A DNA stretch of 64,000 nt from Duncaniella muris (GTDB lineage Bacteria; Bacteroidota; Bacteroidia; Bacteroidales; Muribaculaceae), in assembly GCF_003024805.1 (NCBI RefSeq), contig NZ_PUEC01000016.1, positions 19,131 through 83,130 of the forward strand. The letters run 5' to 3'. This document shows positions 17,004 to 25,556 of this stretch, one piece after another. Numbering within the stretch: the first letter of the stretch is position 1; every line of letters starts with the position of its first letter. A model generated the notes under the pieces. That model was not told the DNA's origin and did no database searches. It saw only the letters and a list, made by a program, of their open reading frames with translations. A program made the translations under genes and the position numbers.

Positions 17004-18626
17004 ATGAAAAGTGAACTGATTGTAGACGTACAGCCCGGTGAGGTTTCGATAGCCTTGCTTGAGGATTCGCGGCTCGTCTCCTTGCAGAAGGAGTCGCGCA
17101 ACATCGCCTACGCTGTCGGAGACATCTATCTTGCCAAAGTCAAGAAACTGATGCCCGGCCTTAACGCCGCCTTCGTCAACGTGGGCTACGAGAAGGACGC
17201 TTTTCTTCATTATCTGGATCTCGGTTCTCAATTCTCCACCTACTCGGCCTTTCTGAAGGCCATTCTCGTCGACAAGAAGTCTGATACCACCGTCCCGAAA
17301 ATCAAGCGCCTGCCCGACATCGACAAACACGGCGCCATCACCGGCGTCCTGGAGCCGGGCCAGGAACTCATGGTTCAGATAGTCAAGGAGCCTATCTCGT
17401 CGAAAGGCCCCCGTCTGACCACTGAGATCACTTTCACCGGACGCTACATGGTGCTCATACCATTCGGCGACAAGATCTCCCTTTCGCAGAAAATCAAGAC
17501 CACGGAAGAAAAACTCCGCCTGCGTCAGCTCATCGAAAGCATCAAGCCGAAAAACTTCGGAGTAATCATCCGCACCTCGGCCGAAGGAAAGAGCGTAAGG
17601 GAGCTGCACCACGAGCTCAAAACCCTCCTGCGCTGCTGGGAGGAGACAGTGGCAAAAGCGCAGAAAGCAAGCGCCCCGGCTCTCATTTTTGAAGAGGAAA
17701 GCCGCATCGTCGGAATGCTTCGCGACGTATTCAGCCCCACTTTCGAGAGCATTCATGTCAATGACAAGGAAATCTTCAGCCAGATTTCAAAGTATGTCAA
17801 CCTCATTTCACCGGAGAGCAAAGACATCGTCAAGCTTTATGAGGACGATGTCCCCATCTTCGATCATTTCAGCATCACCCGCCAGATAAAATCGTCGTTC
17901 GGAAAGACGGTTTCATTCAAATCCGGCGCCTATGTAATCATCGAACATACCGAGGCACTCCATGTCATTGACGTCAACTCCGGCAACCGCTCGAAAGCCG
18001 CACCTGACCAGGAAAGCAACGCGCTTGAGGTCAACCTGCGGGCCGCCGACGAGATAGCCCGCCAGCTGCGCCTGCGCGACATGGGCGGCATCATCGTCAT
18101 CGACTTCATCGACATGAACAAAGCCGAGCACCGGCAGAAACTCTATGAACACATGCGCGAGGTGATGGCCAATGACCGCGCCCGCCACAACATTCTGCCG
18201 CTGAGCAAGTTCGGGCTGATGCAGATCACCCGCCAGAGAGTGCGCCCGGTGCTTGACATAAACACCTCCGAAACCTGCCCGTCGTGTCACGGCAAAGGCG
18301 AGGTGCGCCCGTCGCTGCTCTTCACCGATCTGCTGCACGAAAAACTCGACTATCTGGTCAACACGCTTAAGACCAAACACTTTGTGCTCTATGTGCACCC
18401 CTTCGTGTCGGCCTATCTGAAGAAAGGTTTCCCGTCGCTCTACCGTCGCTGGCAGCTTGAATTCGGCTTCAACTTCCGGATCGTGCCTGACGAATCGCTC
18501 GCCTATCTGCAGTATCGCGTACTTGACCGCGACCGCAACGAAATCGACCTCAAGGAAGAGAAAGACATGGACTCCTCGGCATCGAAATCAAAAGCAAAAA
18601 CCAAGAACCGAACCCAGGAAGATTAG
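17004..18626 (+). CDS. rng: Ribonuclease G/E family endoribonuclease
   Basis: A 540-residue cytoplasmic endoribonuclease that processes rRNA precursors and mRNA. An S1-like RNA-binding segment lies at about 35-125 (YLAKVKKLMPGLNAAFVNVGYEKDAFLH). The catalytic DNase I-like region carries IDVNSG and IVIDFIDM with the metal-binding aspartates. The zinc-link cysteines are in CPSCHGKGEVRP near 420-432. The length and the lack of a long C-terminal scaffold favour RNase G over RNase E. A short Ser/Lys-rich tail ends the chain. It is likely co-transcribed with the small basic protein and ends at a strong terminator. Confidence 0.92.
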   Translation: MKSELIVDVQPGEVSIALLEDSRLVSLQKESRNIAYAVGDIYLAKVKKLMPGLNAAFVNVGYEKDAFLHYLDLGSQFSTYSAFLKAILVDKKSDTTVPKIKRLPDIDKHGAITGVLEPGQELMVQIVKEPISSKGPRLTTEITFTGRYMVLIPFGDKISLSQKIKTTEEKLRLRQLIESIKPKNFGVIIRTSAEGKSVRELHHELKTLLRCWEETVAKAQKASAPALIFEEESRIVGMLRDVFSPTFESIHVNDKEIFSQISKYVNLISPESKDIVKLYEDDVPIFDHFSITRQIKSSFGKTVSFKSGAYVIIEHTEALHVIDVNSGNRSKAAPDQESNALEVNLRAADEIARQLRLRDMGGIIVIDFIDMNKAEHRQKLYEHMREVMANDRARHNILPLSKFGLMQITRQRVRPVLDINTSETCPSCHGKGEVRPSLLFTDLLHEKLDYLVNTLKTKHFVLYVHPFVSAYLKKGFPSLYRRWQLEFGFNFRIVPDESLAYLQYRVLDRDRNEIDLKEEKDMDSSASKSKAKTKNRTQED

Positions 18627-18664
18627 CATCCAAGCCTTTTCCCTGTTCTTACGAACCCTATCAG

Positions 18665-18708
18665 AAACCTCCCGTCGCAGACTGCAAGGTCTGAGCCGGG
18701 AGGTTTTT
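18665..18708 (+). terminator. Terminator after rng
   Basis: Arms AAACCTCCCG and CGGGAGGTTTTT, with an additional inner GCAGACTGCAAGGTCTGAGC stem, followed by T residues. A classic intrinsic terminator. Confidence 0.9.
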
Positions 18709-18816
18709 CGCATCTTCCGGCAGTAGCGGCAGTCAGGGAATGGAGGGTGCTGAGTCCGTGTGTCGGCGTGGTTGGCCTTAAGAACAATTTCGAGGAGATT
18801 TTTTGTAGAGATTAAA

Positions 18817-18847
18817 TTTGCTTTACAACTTTTTATGACTAATTTTG
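18817..18847 (+). promoter_or_regulatory. Promoter of the methylmalonyl-CoA operon
   Basis: TTTG (18817-18820), exactly 19 bases, then TAATTTTG (18840-18847): a perfect Bacteroidota promoter. The leader is about 80 bases and precedes the five-gene operon 18935-23670. Confidence 0.8.
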
Positions 18848-18934
18848 CAAGGGCTAAGAACGCCTGTGCGTAATTGGCCCGAAATCAATTTAATCACAAC
18901 TAATTATAAGCATTAATTTATTATTTTTCATATC

Positions 18935-19354
18935 ATGGATATTTCCCACATCGAGCACGTAGGCATCGCAGTTCCTGATCTGAAGGAAGCCATCGCCTTT
19001 TACGAAAACACTCTTGGCCTTAAATGTTTTGCCATTGAAGAAGTTGAAGATCAGAAAGTACGCACCGCCTTCTTCAAGGTAGGCCAGACCAAGATCGAAC
19101 TTCTTGAAGGAACTTCTCCTGAAAGCGCCATCTCAAAGTTTATCGCCAACAACGGCGGCCGCGGCGGCATCCAGCACATCGCATTCGCCATTGAAGACGG
19201 TGTGGCCAACGCTCTGGCAGAAGTCGAAGGCAAAGGCTGCCGTCTGATCGACAAGGCTCCGCGCAAGGGTGCCGAAGGTCTGAACATCGCGTTCCTTCAC
19301 CCGAAATCAACTTGCGGTACTCTTATCGAACTCTGCGAGGACCCCAACAAGTAA
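18935..19354 (+). CDS. mce: Methylmalonyl-CoA epimerase
   Basis: Interconverts (R)- and (S)-methylmalonyl-CoA in the succinate-to-propionate route. It has 139 residues and a vicinal-oxygen-chelate fold made of two beta-alpha-beta repeats. Metal ligands are H8 in HIEHVGIAV, the second-repeat His in GIQHIAFAI, and the Glu of LIELCE at the end. First gene of the operon, it would supply the stereoisomer used by the decarboxylase encoded just downstream. The mutase genes are not in this window. Confidence 0.93.
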   Translation: MDISHIEHVGIAVPDLKEAIAFYENTLGLKCFAIEEVEDQKVRTAFFKVGQTKIELLEGTSPESAISKFIANNGGRGGIQHIAFAIEDGVANALAEVEGKGCRLIDKAPRKGAEGLNIAFLHPKSTCGTLIELCEDPNK

Positions 19355-19437
19355 CATCCATCTCCCATCCCCGTCAGCAATGACGGAGACAGAAGAAATC
19401 TACAACCAAGAACTCCACCCATTTTACTTCGAAACAA

Positions 19438-20991
19438 ATGAGTAACCAGCTTGAAAAAGTAAAAGAGCTTATCGCCCTTCGCGAAGAAGCCCGCTTAGGC
19501 GGTGGCGAAAAGGCCATTCAAAAACAGCACGAGAGAGGCAAATACACAGCCCGCGAGCGTATCGCACAGCTTCTCGATGAAGGCTCTTTTGAGGAAATCG
19601 ACATGTTTGTCCGTCATCGTTGCTACAACTTCGGACAGGAAAAGAAAAGCTATCTCGGCGACGGCGTTGTGACCGGCTACGGCACAATCGACGGCCGACT
19701 CGTATATGTATTCGCTCAGGACTTCACCGTGTTCGGCGGATCTCTCAGCGAGACAATGGCCCTCAAGATCTGCAAGATCATGGACATGGCCATGAAGATG
19801 GGCGCACCCGTCATAGGTCTCAACGACTCAGGCGGCGCACGTATCCAGGAAGGCATCAACGCCCTCGCAGGCTATGCCGAAATTTTCCAGCGCAACATCC
19901 TCGCCTCAGGCGTGATTCCCCAGATCTCCGGCATCCTCGGCCCCTGCGCCGGCGGTGCGGTGTATTCTCCAGCGCTGACTGACTTCACCATCATGACCAA
20001 GGGCATCAGCTACATGTTCCTCACCGGCCCGAAGGTGGTCAAGACCGTGACCGGCGAAGACGTGACCCAAGAAGCACTCGGCGGCGCAACCGTGCACTCG
20101 CAGAAGAGCGGTGTGGCACACTTCGCAGCCGAAGACGGCGAAGAGACCCTGCGCATCATCCGCAAGCTCTTCAGCTACATCCCCCAGAACAACCTCGAAG
20201 AACCGCCGCTGGTTGAATGCAACGACCCCATTGACCGTCTGGAAGACTCTCTGAACGAGATCGTGCCTGACTCGGCCAACCATCCCTATGACATGTATGA
20301 GGTCATCAACGCAATCGTCGACAACGGCGAATTCCTTGAAATCCAGCGCGAATACGCAAAAAATATCATCATCGGCTTTGCCCGTTTCAACGGCCAGGCA
20401 GTCGGCATAGTTGCCAACCAGCCCAAATATCTCGCCGGTGTGCTTGACAGCAACGCATCTCGCAAGGGTGCCCGCTTTGTCCGCTTCTGCGATGCCTTCA
20501 ACATTCCTCTGGTGACCCTCGTCGACGTCCCCGGCTTCCTCCCCGGTACCGGTCAGGAATACAACGGCGTGATCCTCCACGGCGCCAAGCTCCTCTATGC
20601 CTACGGCGAGGCCACAGTGCCCAAGGTGACAGTCACACTGCGCAAGAGCTACGGCGGCAGCCACATCGTGATGTCATGCAAGCAGCTTCGCGGCGACATG
20701 AACTACGCATGGCCCACGGCAGAAATCGCTGTTATGGGTGGCGCAGGCGCTGTTGAAGTGCTCTATGCCAAGGAAGCCAAGGCAGCTGAAGATCCTGCCA
20801 AGGTGCTCCGCGAAAAGGAAGACGAATACAACAAGCTCTTCTGCAACCCCTACAACGCCGCCCGCTACGGCTATATCGACGACGTCATCGAACCTCGCAA
20901 CACCCGCTTCCGCATCATCCGTGCCCTGCAGCAGCTTGCGACCAAGAAGGTTGTCAACCCGGCCAAGAAACACGGCAACATACCTCTCTAA
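19438..20991 (+). CDS. mmdA: Methylmalonyl-CoA decarboxylase carboxyltransferase subunit
   Basis: A 517-residue acyl-CoA carboxyltransferase of the PccB/MmdA family. Two crotonase-like halves carry the oxyanion-hole segments [23 protein letters not shown] and, in the second half, [20 protein letters not shown] and [13 protein letters not shown]. It moves the carboxyl group of methylmalonyl-CoA to biotin on the carrier protein. With OadG-, biotin-carrier- and OadB-type genes following directly, the operon encodes a sodium-pumping decarboxylase and not a biotin-dependent carboxylase. No biotin carboxylase gene is present. Propionyl-CoA is the expected product. Confidence 0.92.
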   Translation: MSNQLEKVKELIALREEARLGGGEKAIQKQHERGKYTARERIAQLLDEGSFEEIDMFVRHRCYNFGQEKKSYLGDGVVTGYGTIDGRLVYVFAQDFTVFGGSLSETMALKICKIMDMAMKMGAPVIGLNDSGGARIQEGINALAGYAEIFQRNILASGVIPQISGILGPCAGGAVYSPALTDFTIMTKGISYMFLTGPKVVKTVTGEDVTQEALGGATVHSQKSGVAHFAAEDGEETLRIIRKLFSYIPQNNLEEPPLVECNDPIDRLEDSLNEIVPDSANHPYDMYEVINAIVDNGEFLEIQREYAKNIIIGFARFNGQAVGIVANQPKYLAGVLDSNASRKGARFVRFCDAFNIPLVTLVDVPGFLPGTGQEYNGVILHGAKLLYAYGEATVPKVTVTLRKSYGGSHIVMSCKQLRGDMNYAWPTAEIAVMGGAGAVEVLYAKEAKAAEDPAKVLREKEDEYNKLFCNPYNAARYGYIDDVIEPRNTRFRIIRALQQLATKKVVNPAKKHGNIPL

Positions 20992-21042
20992 ACCGCGAGG
21001 GAAGGTCACCCCAAACCGATAAAACAAACATCAGAAAAAGTT

Positions 21043-21969
21043 ATGAAGAAAAGACTTTTAACGCTGTTGCTGGTGACTCTCGCCTGTGTCACGGCAGTGT
21101 CGGCCCAAGGTCGCCGCGGTCTGCGCCTCAACGAGGTGATGATCGCCAACGACTCCACAAGTGTGGTGGACGACTTCGGCCGTTACAGTGCCTGGGTTGA
21201 GCTTTACAACTCGACTTTCGCACCGCTGGAGATCTCAAGCGTCTTCATCACCAACGACCGCAGCAACAATACTCTCTATCCCGTGCCTTTAGGCGACGTG
21301 AATACCGAGATTCCCGCCCGTCAGCATGTGCTGTTCTGGGCCGACGGAGAGCCCAACAAGGGAACTTTCCATCTGAATTTCACCTTCACTCCCGGTGAGG
21401 ACAACTATCTTGCCATCTATGACGCCAACGGCCTGTCGCTCATCGACGAGATCGTGGTGCCCGGCAACCTGCTCCCCGGACAGTCATATGCCCGCAAGGC
21501 TGACGGCGAAGGCGGTATCAACAACCCTGAGGACTGGGAAGTGCGTGACGGCTCGGAAGCCAAGTATATCACGCCTTCAAGCAACAACATCATCAAGAGC
21601 ACCAACAATAAGGTGGACAGCTTCGCTGAAAACGATCCCCACGGATTTGCGATGGCTGTGATGGCGATGTGCATCGTGTTCTCGGCGCTGCTCGTGCTTT
21701 CGATCTGCTTCTACATCATCAGCCGCATCGGAGCCTCTGTGTCGCGCTCTCGCAAGATCAAGGCTCTCAGCTCAGATGACGAAGAACTGGCAGACCACCA
21801 TCACGAACAGGATTCAGGTGAGGTCATCGCCGCTATCTCGGCAGCTCTCTCCGAGCATCTCGATGCTCATGATCGCGAAAGCACAGTGCTGACCATCAAC
21901 AAGGTGCGTCGTGCCTATTCGCCCTGGAGCTCGAAGATCTACAATCTGCGCGAACTTCCCCGCAAATAA
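21043..21969 (+). CDS. OadG-like gamma subunit fused to a periplasmic lamin-tail domain
   Basis: A 308-residue membrane protein. It has a signal peptide at 1-21, a beta-rich lamin-tail-like domain at about 25-190 (RLNEVMIAND, AWVELYNSTF, GEDNYLAIYDANG), and one membrane helix at about 202-226. A charged cytoplasmic tail with HHH and acidic patches ends in YSPWSSKIYNLRELPRK. The helix and tail match OadG, which anchors the decarboxylase complex, while the position between the carboxyltransferase and biotin-carrier genes matches a gamma subunit. An exported lamin-tail domain on such a subunit is unusual outside Bacteroidota. Its partner in the periplasm is unknown. Confidence 0.85.
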   Translation: MKKRLLTLLLVTLACVTAVSAQGRRGLRLNEVMIANDSTSVVDDFGRYSAWVELYNSTFAPLEISSVFITNDRSNNTLYPVPLGDVNTEIPARQHVLFWADGEPNKGTFHLNFTFTPGEDNYLAIYDANGLSLIDEIVVPGNLLPGQSYARKADGEGGINNPEDWEVRDGSEAKYITPSSNNIIKSTNNKVDSFAENDPHGFAMAVMAMCIVFSALLVLSICFYIISRIGASVSRSRKIKALSSDDEELADHHHEQDSGEVIAAISAALSEHLDAHDRESTVLTINKVRRAYSPWSSKIYNLRELPRK

Positions 21970-22018
21970 TCGTGTCCACCTCATTAACACTTTCAACCAT
22001 TGAAACACTATCACGACA

Positions 22019-22453
22019 ATGAAAGAATATAAATATAGAATCAACGGTAACCCATACACCGTCAAAGTCGGCGACATCGACAACAATATCGCCAAGGTGG
22101 AGGTCAACGGTGTTCCCTATAAGGTGGAACTCGAAAAGACCGAAAAGCCTGTGACCATCGTAACCGCCCCGCGTCCATCGGCAGCTCCCCGCACAGAGAG
22201 CGGCGCCAAGGTGATCGCCAAACCCAAAGCCGCAGCCGCAGGCTACAGCGTCGAGGCTCCTCTGCCCGGTGTGGTAGTTTCGGTCAACGTCAAAGTGGGA
22301 GATGTCGTCAAGGCATCTGACACTGTAGTCGTGCTTGAGGCCATGAAAATGGAAAATGCCATCCATGCAGGCCAGGATGGCACAGTTGCCTCGATCGCTG
22401 TCTCGGCAGGTGATTCCGTGCTCCAGGGTGCAGCCCTCATTACCCTCGAATAA
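22019..22453 (+). CDS. mmdC: Biotin carrier subunit of the decarboxylase
   Basis: A 144-residue biotinyl carrier. The N-terminal part (1-70) contains a small domain followed by an Ala/Pro/Lys-rich swinging linker. The C-terminal biotinyl domain carries the EAMKMEN motif, with K110 the expected biotin attachment site. It shuttles carboxybiotin from the carboxyltransferase in the cytoplasm to the membrane beta subunit. The gene is 49 bases after the OadG-like gene and 62 bases before the beta-subunit gene. Confidence 0.92.
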   Translation: MKEYKYRINGNPYTVKVGDIDNNIAKVEVNGVPYKVELEKTEKPVTIVTAPRPSAAPRTESGAKVIAKPKAAAAGYSVEAPLPGVVVSVNVKVGDVVKASDTVVVLEAMKMENAIHAGQDGTVASIAVSAGDSVLQGAALITLE

Positions 22454-22515
22454 AAAGAGTGAGTGTAGTCTTACAATCTGATTGAAAACCTCACTTCCAA
22501 GTAACAGCATCAATT

Positions 22516-23670
22516 ATGTTTAGCGAATTCTTAACCCAAAACCTTCAGGAGTTCTGGCATCTGACAGGTTTCTACAACGCCACGTGGCAGCATCTGGTGA
22601 TGCTGGTGGTGGGCTTGTTCTTCATCTGGCTTGCCATTAAGAAGAACTTCGAGCCCATGCTCCTCGTGCCTATAGGTTTCGGTATCCTTATCGGCAATGT
22701 GCCCTTCAACACTACCGCCGGTCTGGAAATCGGTATTTATGAAGAAGGCTCCGTGCTCAATATCCTCTACAACGGTGTGAGTGCAGGCTGGTATCCGCCT
22801 CTGATCTTCCTCGGCATCGGCGCCATGACCGACTTCTCGGCACTGATCGCCAATCCGAAGCTCATGCTCATCGGCGCTGCCGCGCAGTTCGGTATCTTCG
22901 GTGCCTACATGGTGGCTCTTCTTTTAGGCTTTGCTCCTGACCAGGCCGGTGCGCTTGCCATCATCGGCGGTGCCGACGGTCCGACAGCAATCTTCCTTTC
23001 GTCGAAACTCGCTCCGAACCTAATGGGCGCCATTGCCGTGTCGGCTTACTCCTATATGGCTCTCGTGCCAGTGATCCAGCCGCCGCTGATGCGCTTGCTG
23101 ACCACCAAGAACGAGCGTCTGATCAAGATGAAGCCCGCGCGTGCCGTGTCGCAGAACGAAAAGATCATTTTCCCGATCGTGGGTCTGATCCTCACCTGCT
23201 TCGTTGTGCCTTCGGGTCTGCCGCTGCTCGGCATGCTCTTCTTCGGCAACCTTCTGCGTGAGTGCGGTGTCACCAACCGTCTGGCCAAGACTGCCAGCAA
23301 TGCCCTCACCGATATTGTCACCATCCTTCTGGGCATGACAGTCGGCGCATCGACCCAGGCGTCAGAGTTCCTGACTTCGGAGACTATCTGCATCTTCCTT
23401 CTTGGCTTCATGGCGTTTATCATCGCCTCGGCCAGCGGTGTGATCTTCGTCAAGCTCTTTAATCTGGTTCTTCCGAAGTCCAAGAAGATCAATCCGCTTA
23501 TCGGCAACGCCGGCGTTTCGGCCGTTCCGATGTCGGCACGTATTTCAAACAACCTCGGTCTGGAATACGATCCGAGCAACTACCTGCTGATGCACGCTAT
23601 GGGCCCGAACGTGGCCGGTGTGATCGGTTCGGCTGTGGCAGCCGGTGTGCTTCTCGGATTCCTTGCCTGA
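22516..23670 (+). CDS. mmdB: Sodium-pumping decarboxylase beta subunit
   Basis: A 384-residue polytopic membrane protein of the OadB/MmdB/GcdB family. It decarboxylates carboxybiotin and exports sodium ions. Visible signatures are FGILIGNVPFNTTAG near 54, the GGADGPTAIFLSSKLAP stretch near 153-169 with the catalytic aspartate, and GNAGVSAVPMSARISN near 330. About nine to eleven helices are predicted. It is the last gene of the operon, followed by a strong terminator. Together the five genes conserve the energy of methylmalonyl-CoA decarboxylation as a sodium gradient, which the nearby NhaD antiporter could use. Confidence 0.93.
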   Translation: MFSEFLTQNLQEFWHLTGFYNATWQHLVMLVVGLFFIWLAIKKNFEPMLLVPIGFGILIGNVPFNTTAGLEIGIYEEGSVLNILYNGVSAGWYPPLIFLGIGAMTDFSALIANPKLMLIGAAAQFGIFGAYMVALLLGFAPDQAGALAIIGGADGPTAIFLSSKLAPNLMGAIAVSAYSYMALVPVIQPPLMRLLTTKNERLIKMKPARAVSQNEKIIFPIVGLILTCFVVPSGLPLLGMLFFGNLLRECGVTNRLAKTASNALTDIVTILLGMTVGASTQASEFLTSETICIFLLGFMAFIIASASGVIFVKLFNLVLPKSKKINPLIGNAGVSAVPMSARISNNLGLEYDPSNYLLMHAMGPNVAGVIGSAVAAGVLLGFLA

Positions 23671-23697
23671 TGATATCAGGATCTGAATATCCCTTAT

Positions 23698-23752
23698 AAA
23701 AACGCAGGGGCATAAATTTTAGCTGAATAAAATGTTATGCCTCTGCGTTTTT
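23698..23752 (+). terminator. Terminator of the methylmalonyl-CoA operon
   Basis: Arms AAAAACGCAGGGGCATAA and TTATGCCTCTGCGTTTTT pair almost perfectly (one G-U) around an AT-rich loop, ending in a T run. The flanking A and T runs make it usable on both strands. Confidence 0.92.
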
Positions 23753-23785
23753 CATGATTACTTTCCTGCGATAAGTTATTTGTAA

Positions 23786-23985
23786 TAAGTAACTCTGAAA
23801 AATTAATTTATACTATATGCGGAATTTATTCAGAGGCAGAATCGAGGAATGAAGAGGGAGTTTATAGACATAAACGACCGATGAAGAACTTGATTCTGAC
23901 CGGAATAAAACCGCAGAGAGTATAAAAGATCCTCCATAGGAGATACTAATGTACATTATATCGTTTAATTTTGAAGAGTTACTTA
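23786..23985. repeat. MITE-like inverted-repeat element, long copy
   Basis: The ends are TAAGTAACTCT at 23786 and its exact complement AGAGTTACTTA ending at 23985. The right 65 bases closely match the short copy at 35719-35788 (GATC, a TCCAT/GGAG dyad, then GTTTAATTTTGAAGAG). The left arm is followed by about 120 unrelated bases, so this copy looks like the short element carrying an internal insertion. No open reading frame lies inside. Of the 440 bases between mmdB and 24190, the remaining 200 (23986-24189) show no recognised feature. Confidence 0.7.
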
Positions 23986-24189
23986 AAAATTGTTCCAGGA
24001 ATCCGGCCCTGATTGAGAACCATTGTGGCGGCAGGGGTGTTTATAAAATAGAAATTCTCACATCCGTATGCGTTTGATTTCAACTGCAGACCTCTTTTTT
24101 CGCCAATGCGGCACAGTGCATAGTGAATCGGCAGGCCTGATTTAAACCGAACAATAAGGTCCGGAACATTTATCCATTCTTTCTGATTT

Positions 24190-24540
24190 ATGGTAACACG
24201 AAAACTTATTGATGCTCTCTACCGGAAATATAATCGGCCTCCGGCGTCGACAGACGAGCTTAACTTTTCTCTGCTTTTTGACTATGCGCTGGAAAATCAC
24301 GGCATAGTCATTGATGAGGATGACCTGTTTATCGGAAGCGTTGATCCGTCATCGCCGTTTGCCAGAATTCCGCTCAGGCATATACACGAGATATTTGAAT
24401 TTGAAAACCAGATAGCGATCGTGTTGCGCAACTCGATTGTCTTTCTGAGCAAGTCAGACTCTAAAGTGAATGTGCATCTGCGTATGGAAAAAACATCGGT
24501 CTGGTCGCGCATCAAAGATTCGTTGCTATATAGAGACTGA
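24190..24540 (+). CDS. Conserved hypothetical protein next to tcdA
   Basis: A 116-residue soluble protein. I do not recognise a named domain. It is acidic in the centre (IVIDEDDLFIGSVDPSSPFARIPL) and has two beta-strand-like stretches, EIFEFENQIAIVLRNSIVFLS and KVNVHLRMEK, ending in a basic helix. There is no signal peptide or membrane helix. It precedes the tRNA dehydratase gene by 31 bases in the same orientation, so the two are probably co-transcribed. That is the only hint about its role. The ATG is preceded by an AT-rich stretch. Confidence 0.7.
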   Translation: MVTRKLIDALYRKYNRPPASTDELNFSLLFDYALENHGIVIDEDDLFIGSVDPSSPFARIPLRHIHEIFEFENQIAIVLRNSIVFLSKSDSKVNVHLRMEKTSVWSRIKDSLLYRD

Positions 24541-24571
24541 CCGCCCGGCCGCTATTCTGTAATTACTTGTA

Positions 24572-25348
24572 ATGATAAAGGATTCTTTCAACCGTGTGGC
24601 CCTTCTGACAGGGACTGAGGCTTTCGGGACTCTGGCCTCGCGCAGGGTCATAATCTTCGGCGTAGGCGGCGTGGGGAGCTGGACTGCCGAGACTCTGGTG
24701 CGCAGCGGTATAGCCCGGCTGACTATTGTCGATGCGGATACAGTGGCCGCCTCTAACATCAACCGTCAGCTGCCGGCCACGTCATCAACGGTAGGCCGTG
24801 TGAAAGTCGAGGTGATGAAGCAGCGTCTGCTTGACATCAACCCTGATGCCGAGATTGAAGCCATCCATGATTTTTATAACGCCGAAACCCAGTCGCGCTA
24901 CGATCTCAGGGACTATGACTATGTCATAGATGCCATTGATTCGCTGGCTGACAAGGCTCTGCTCATTCTGAACGCAACGGCGGCAATGGCCGAGACGGCC
25001 AAAAGTTCCCGACCGGTGCGCTTCTACTCATCGATGGGAGCGGCTCTCAAGCTTGACCCCTCGCGCATAGCCGTGGCTGAGTTCTGGAGAGTGAAAGGCT
25101 GCCCGCTTGCAGCGGCTTTAAGGCGCAAGTTTAAAAAATCGGGTGTTTTTCCTACCCGCAAGTTCCGCTGTGTCTATTCCGACGAACTGGTCGCAAATCA
25201 TGCTGATGCGGTTATGCTCGCTGACCGGAGCGGGGCCATGACCTACGGAAAAGTGGCAGTCAACGGGGCTTTCATGCACATTACAGCTGTTTTCGGAATC
25301 ACTCTTGCCTCTCTTGTCATCCGCGATGCCATCGGAAAGACTGTCTGA
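24572..25348 (+). CDS. tcdA: tRNA threonylcarbamoyladenosine dehydratase (ThiF/E1-like)
   Basis: A 258-residue E1-like enzyme that uses ATP to cyclise t6A37 of tRNA to ct6A. The nucleotide-binding loop FGVGGVGSWTAETLVRSGI is near residues 28-46, the acidic strand with IVDADTVAASNINRQLPA near 51-68, and DYVIDAIDSLADK near 115. TcdA-type LTGTEAFGTLASRRV opens the chain. Length and motif order match TcdA more closely than ThiF or MoeB, and no sulphur-carrier gene is adjacent. Confidence 0.88.
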   Translation: MIKDSFNRVALLTGTEAFGTLASRRVIIFGVGGVGSWTAETLVRSGIARLTIVDADTVAASNINRQLPATSSTVGRVKVEVMKQRLLDINPDAEIEAIHDFYNAETQSRYDLRDYDYVIDAIDSLADKALLILNATAAMAETAKSSRPVRFYSSMGAALKLDPSRIAVAEFWRVKGCPLAAALRRKFKKSGVFPTRKFRCVYSDELVANHADAVMLADRSGAMTYGKVAVNGAFMHITAVFGITLASLVIRDAIGKTV

Positions 25349-25421
25349 ACGGACTTGAGATGTGCTTGTCAACCAAGCGCTAAGTCTCCTGTGATTAAGG
25401 AAATCTTTCATTATTGTAAAT

Positions 25422-25452
25422 TTTGTTTTGATTCTGATAATTCCGACCTTTG
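25422..25452 (+). promoter_or_regulatory. Promoter for nhaD
   Basis: TTTG (25422-25425), 19 bases, then GACCTTTG (25445-25452), one mismatch from consensus. The leader is about 95 bases. Confidence 0.6.
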
Positions 25453-25556
25453 CGCCCGAATTGTCAGTACCGACAGGTCACTTGGCCTGCTGTTTTTTGC
25501 CTTAAATTCACGTTTTTGAAAAATCAATCATAATCCATGAAATAAAAACTTTAGAA

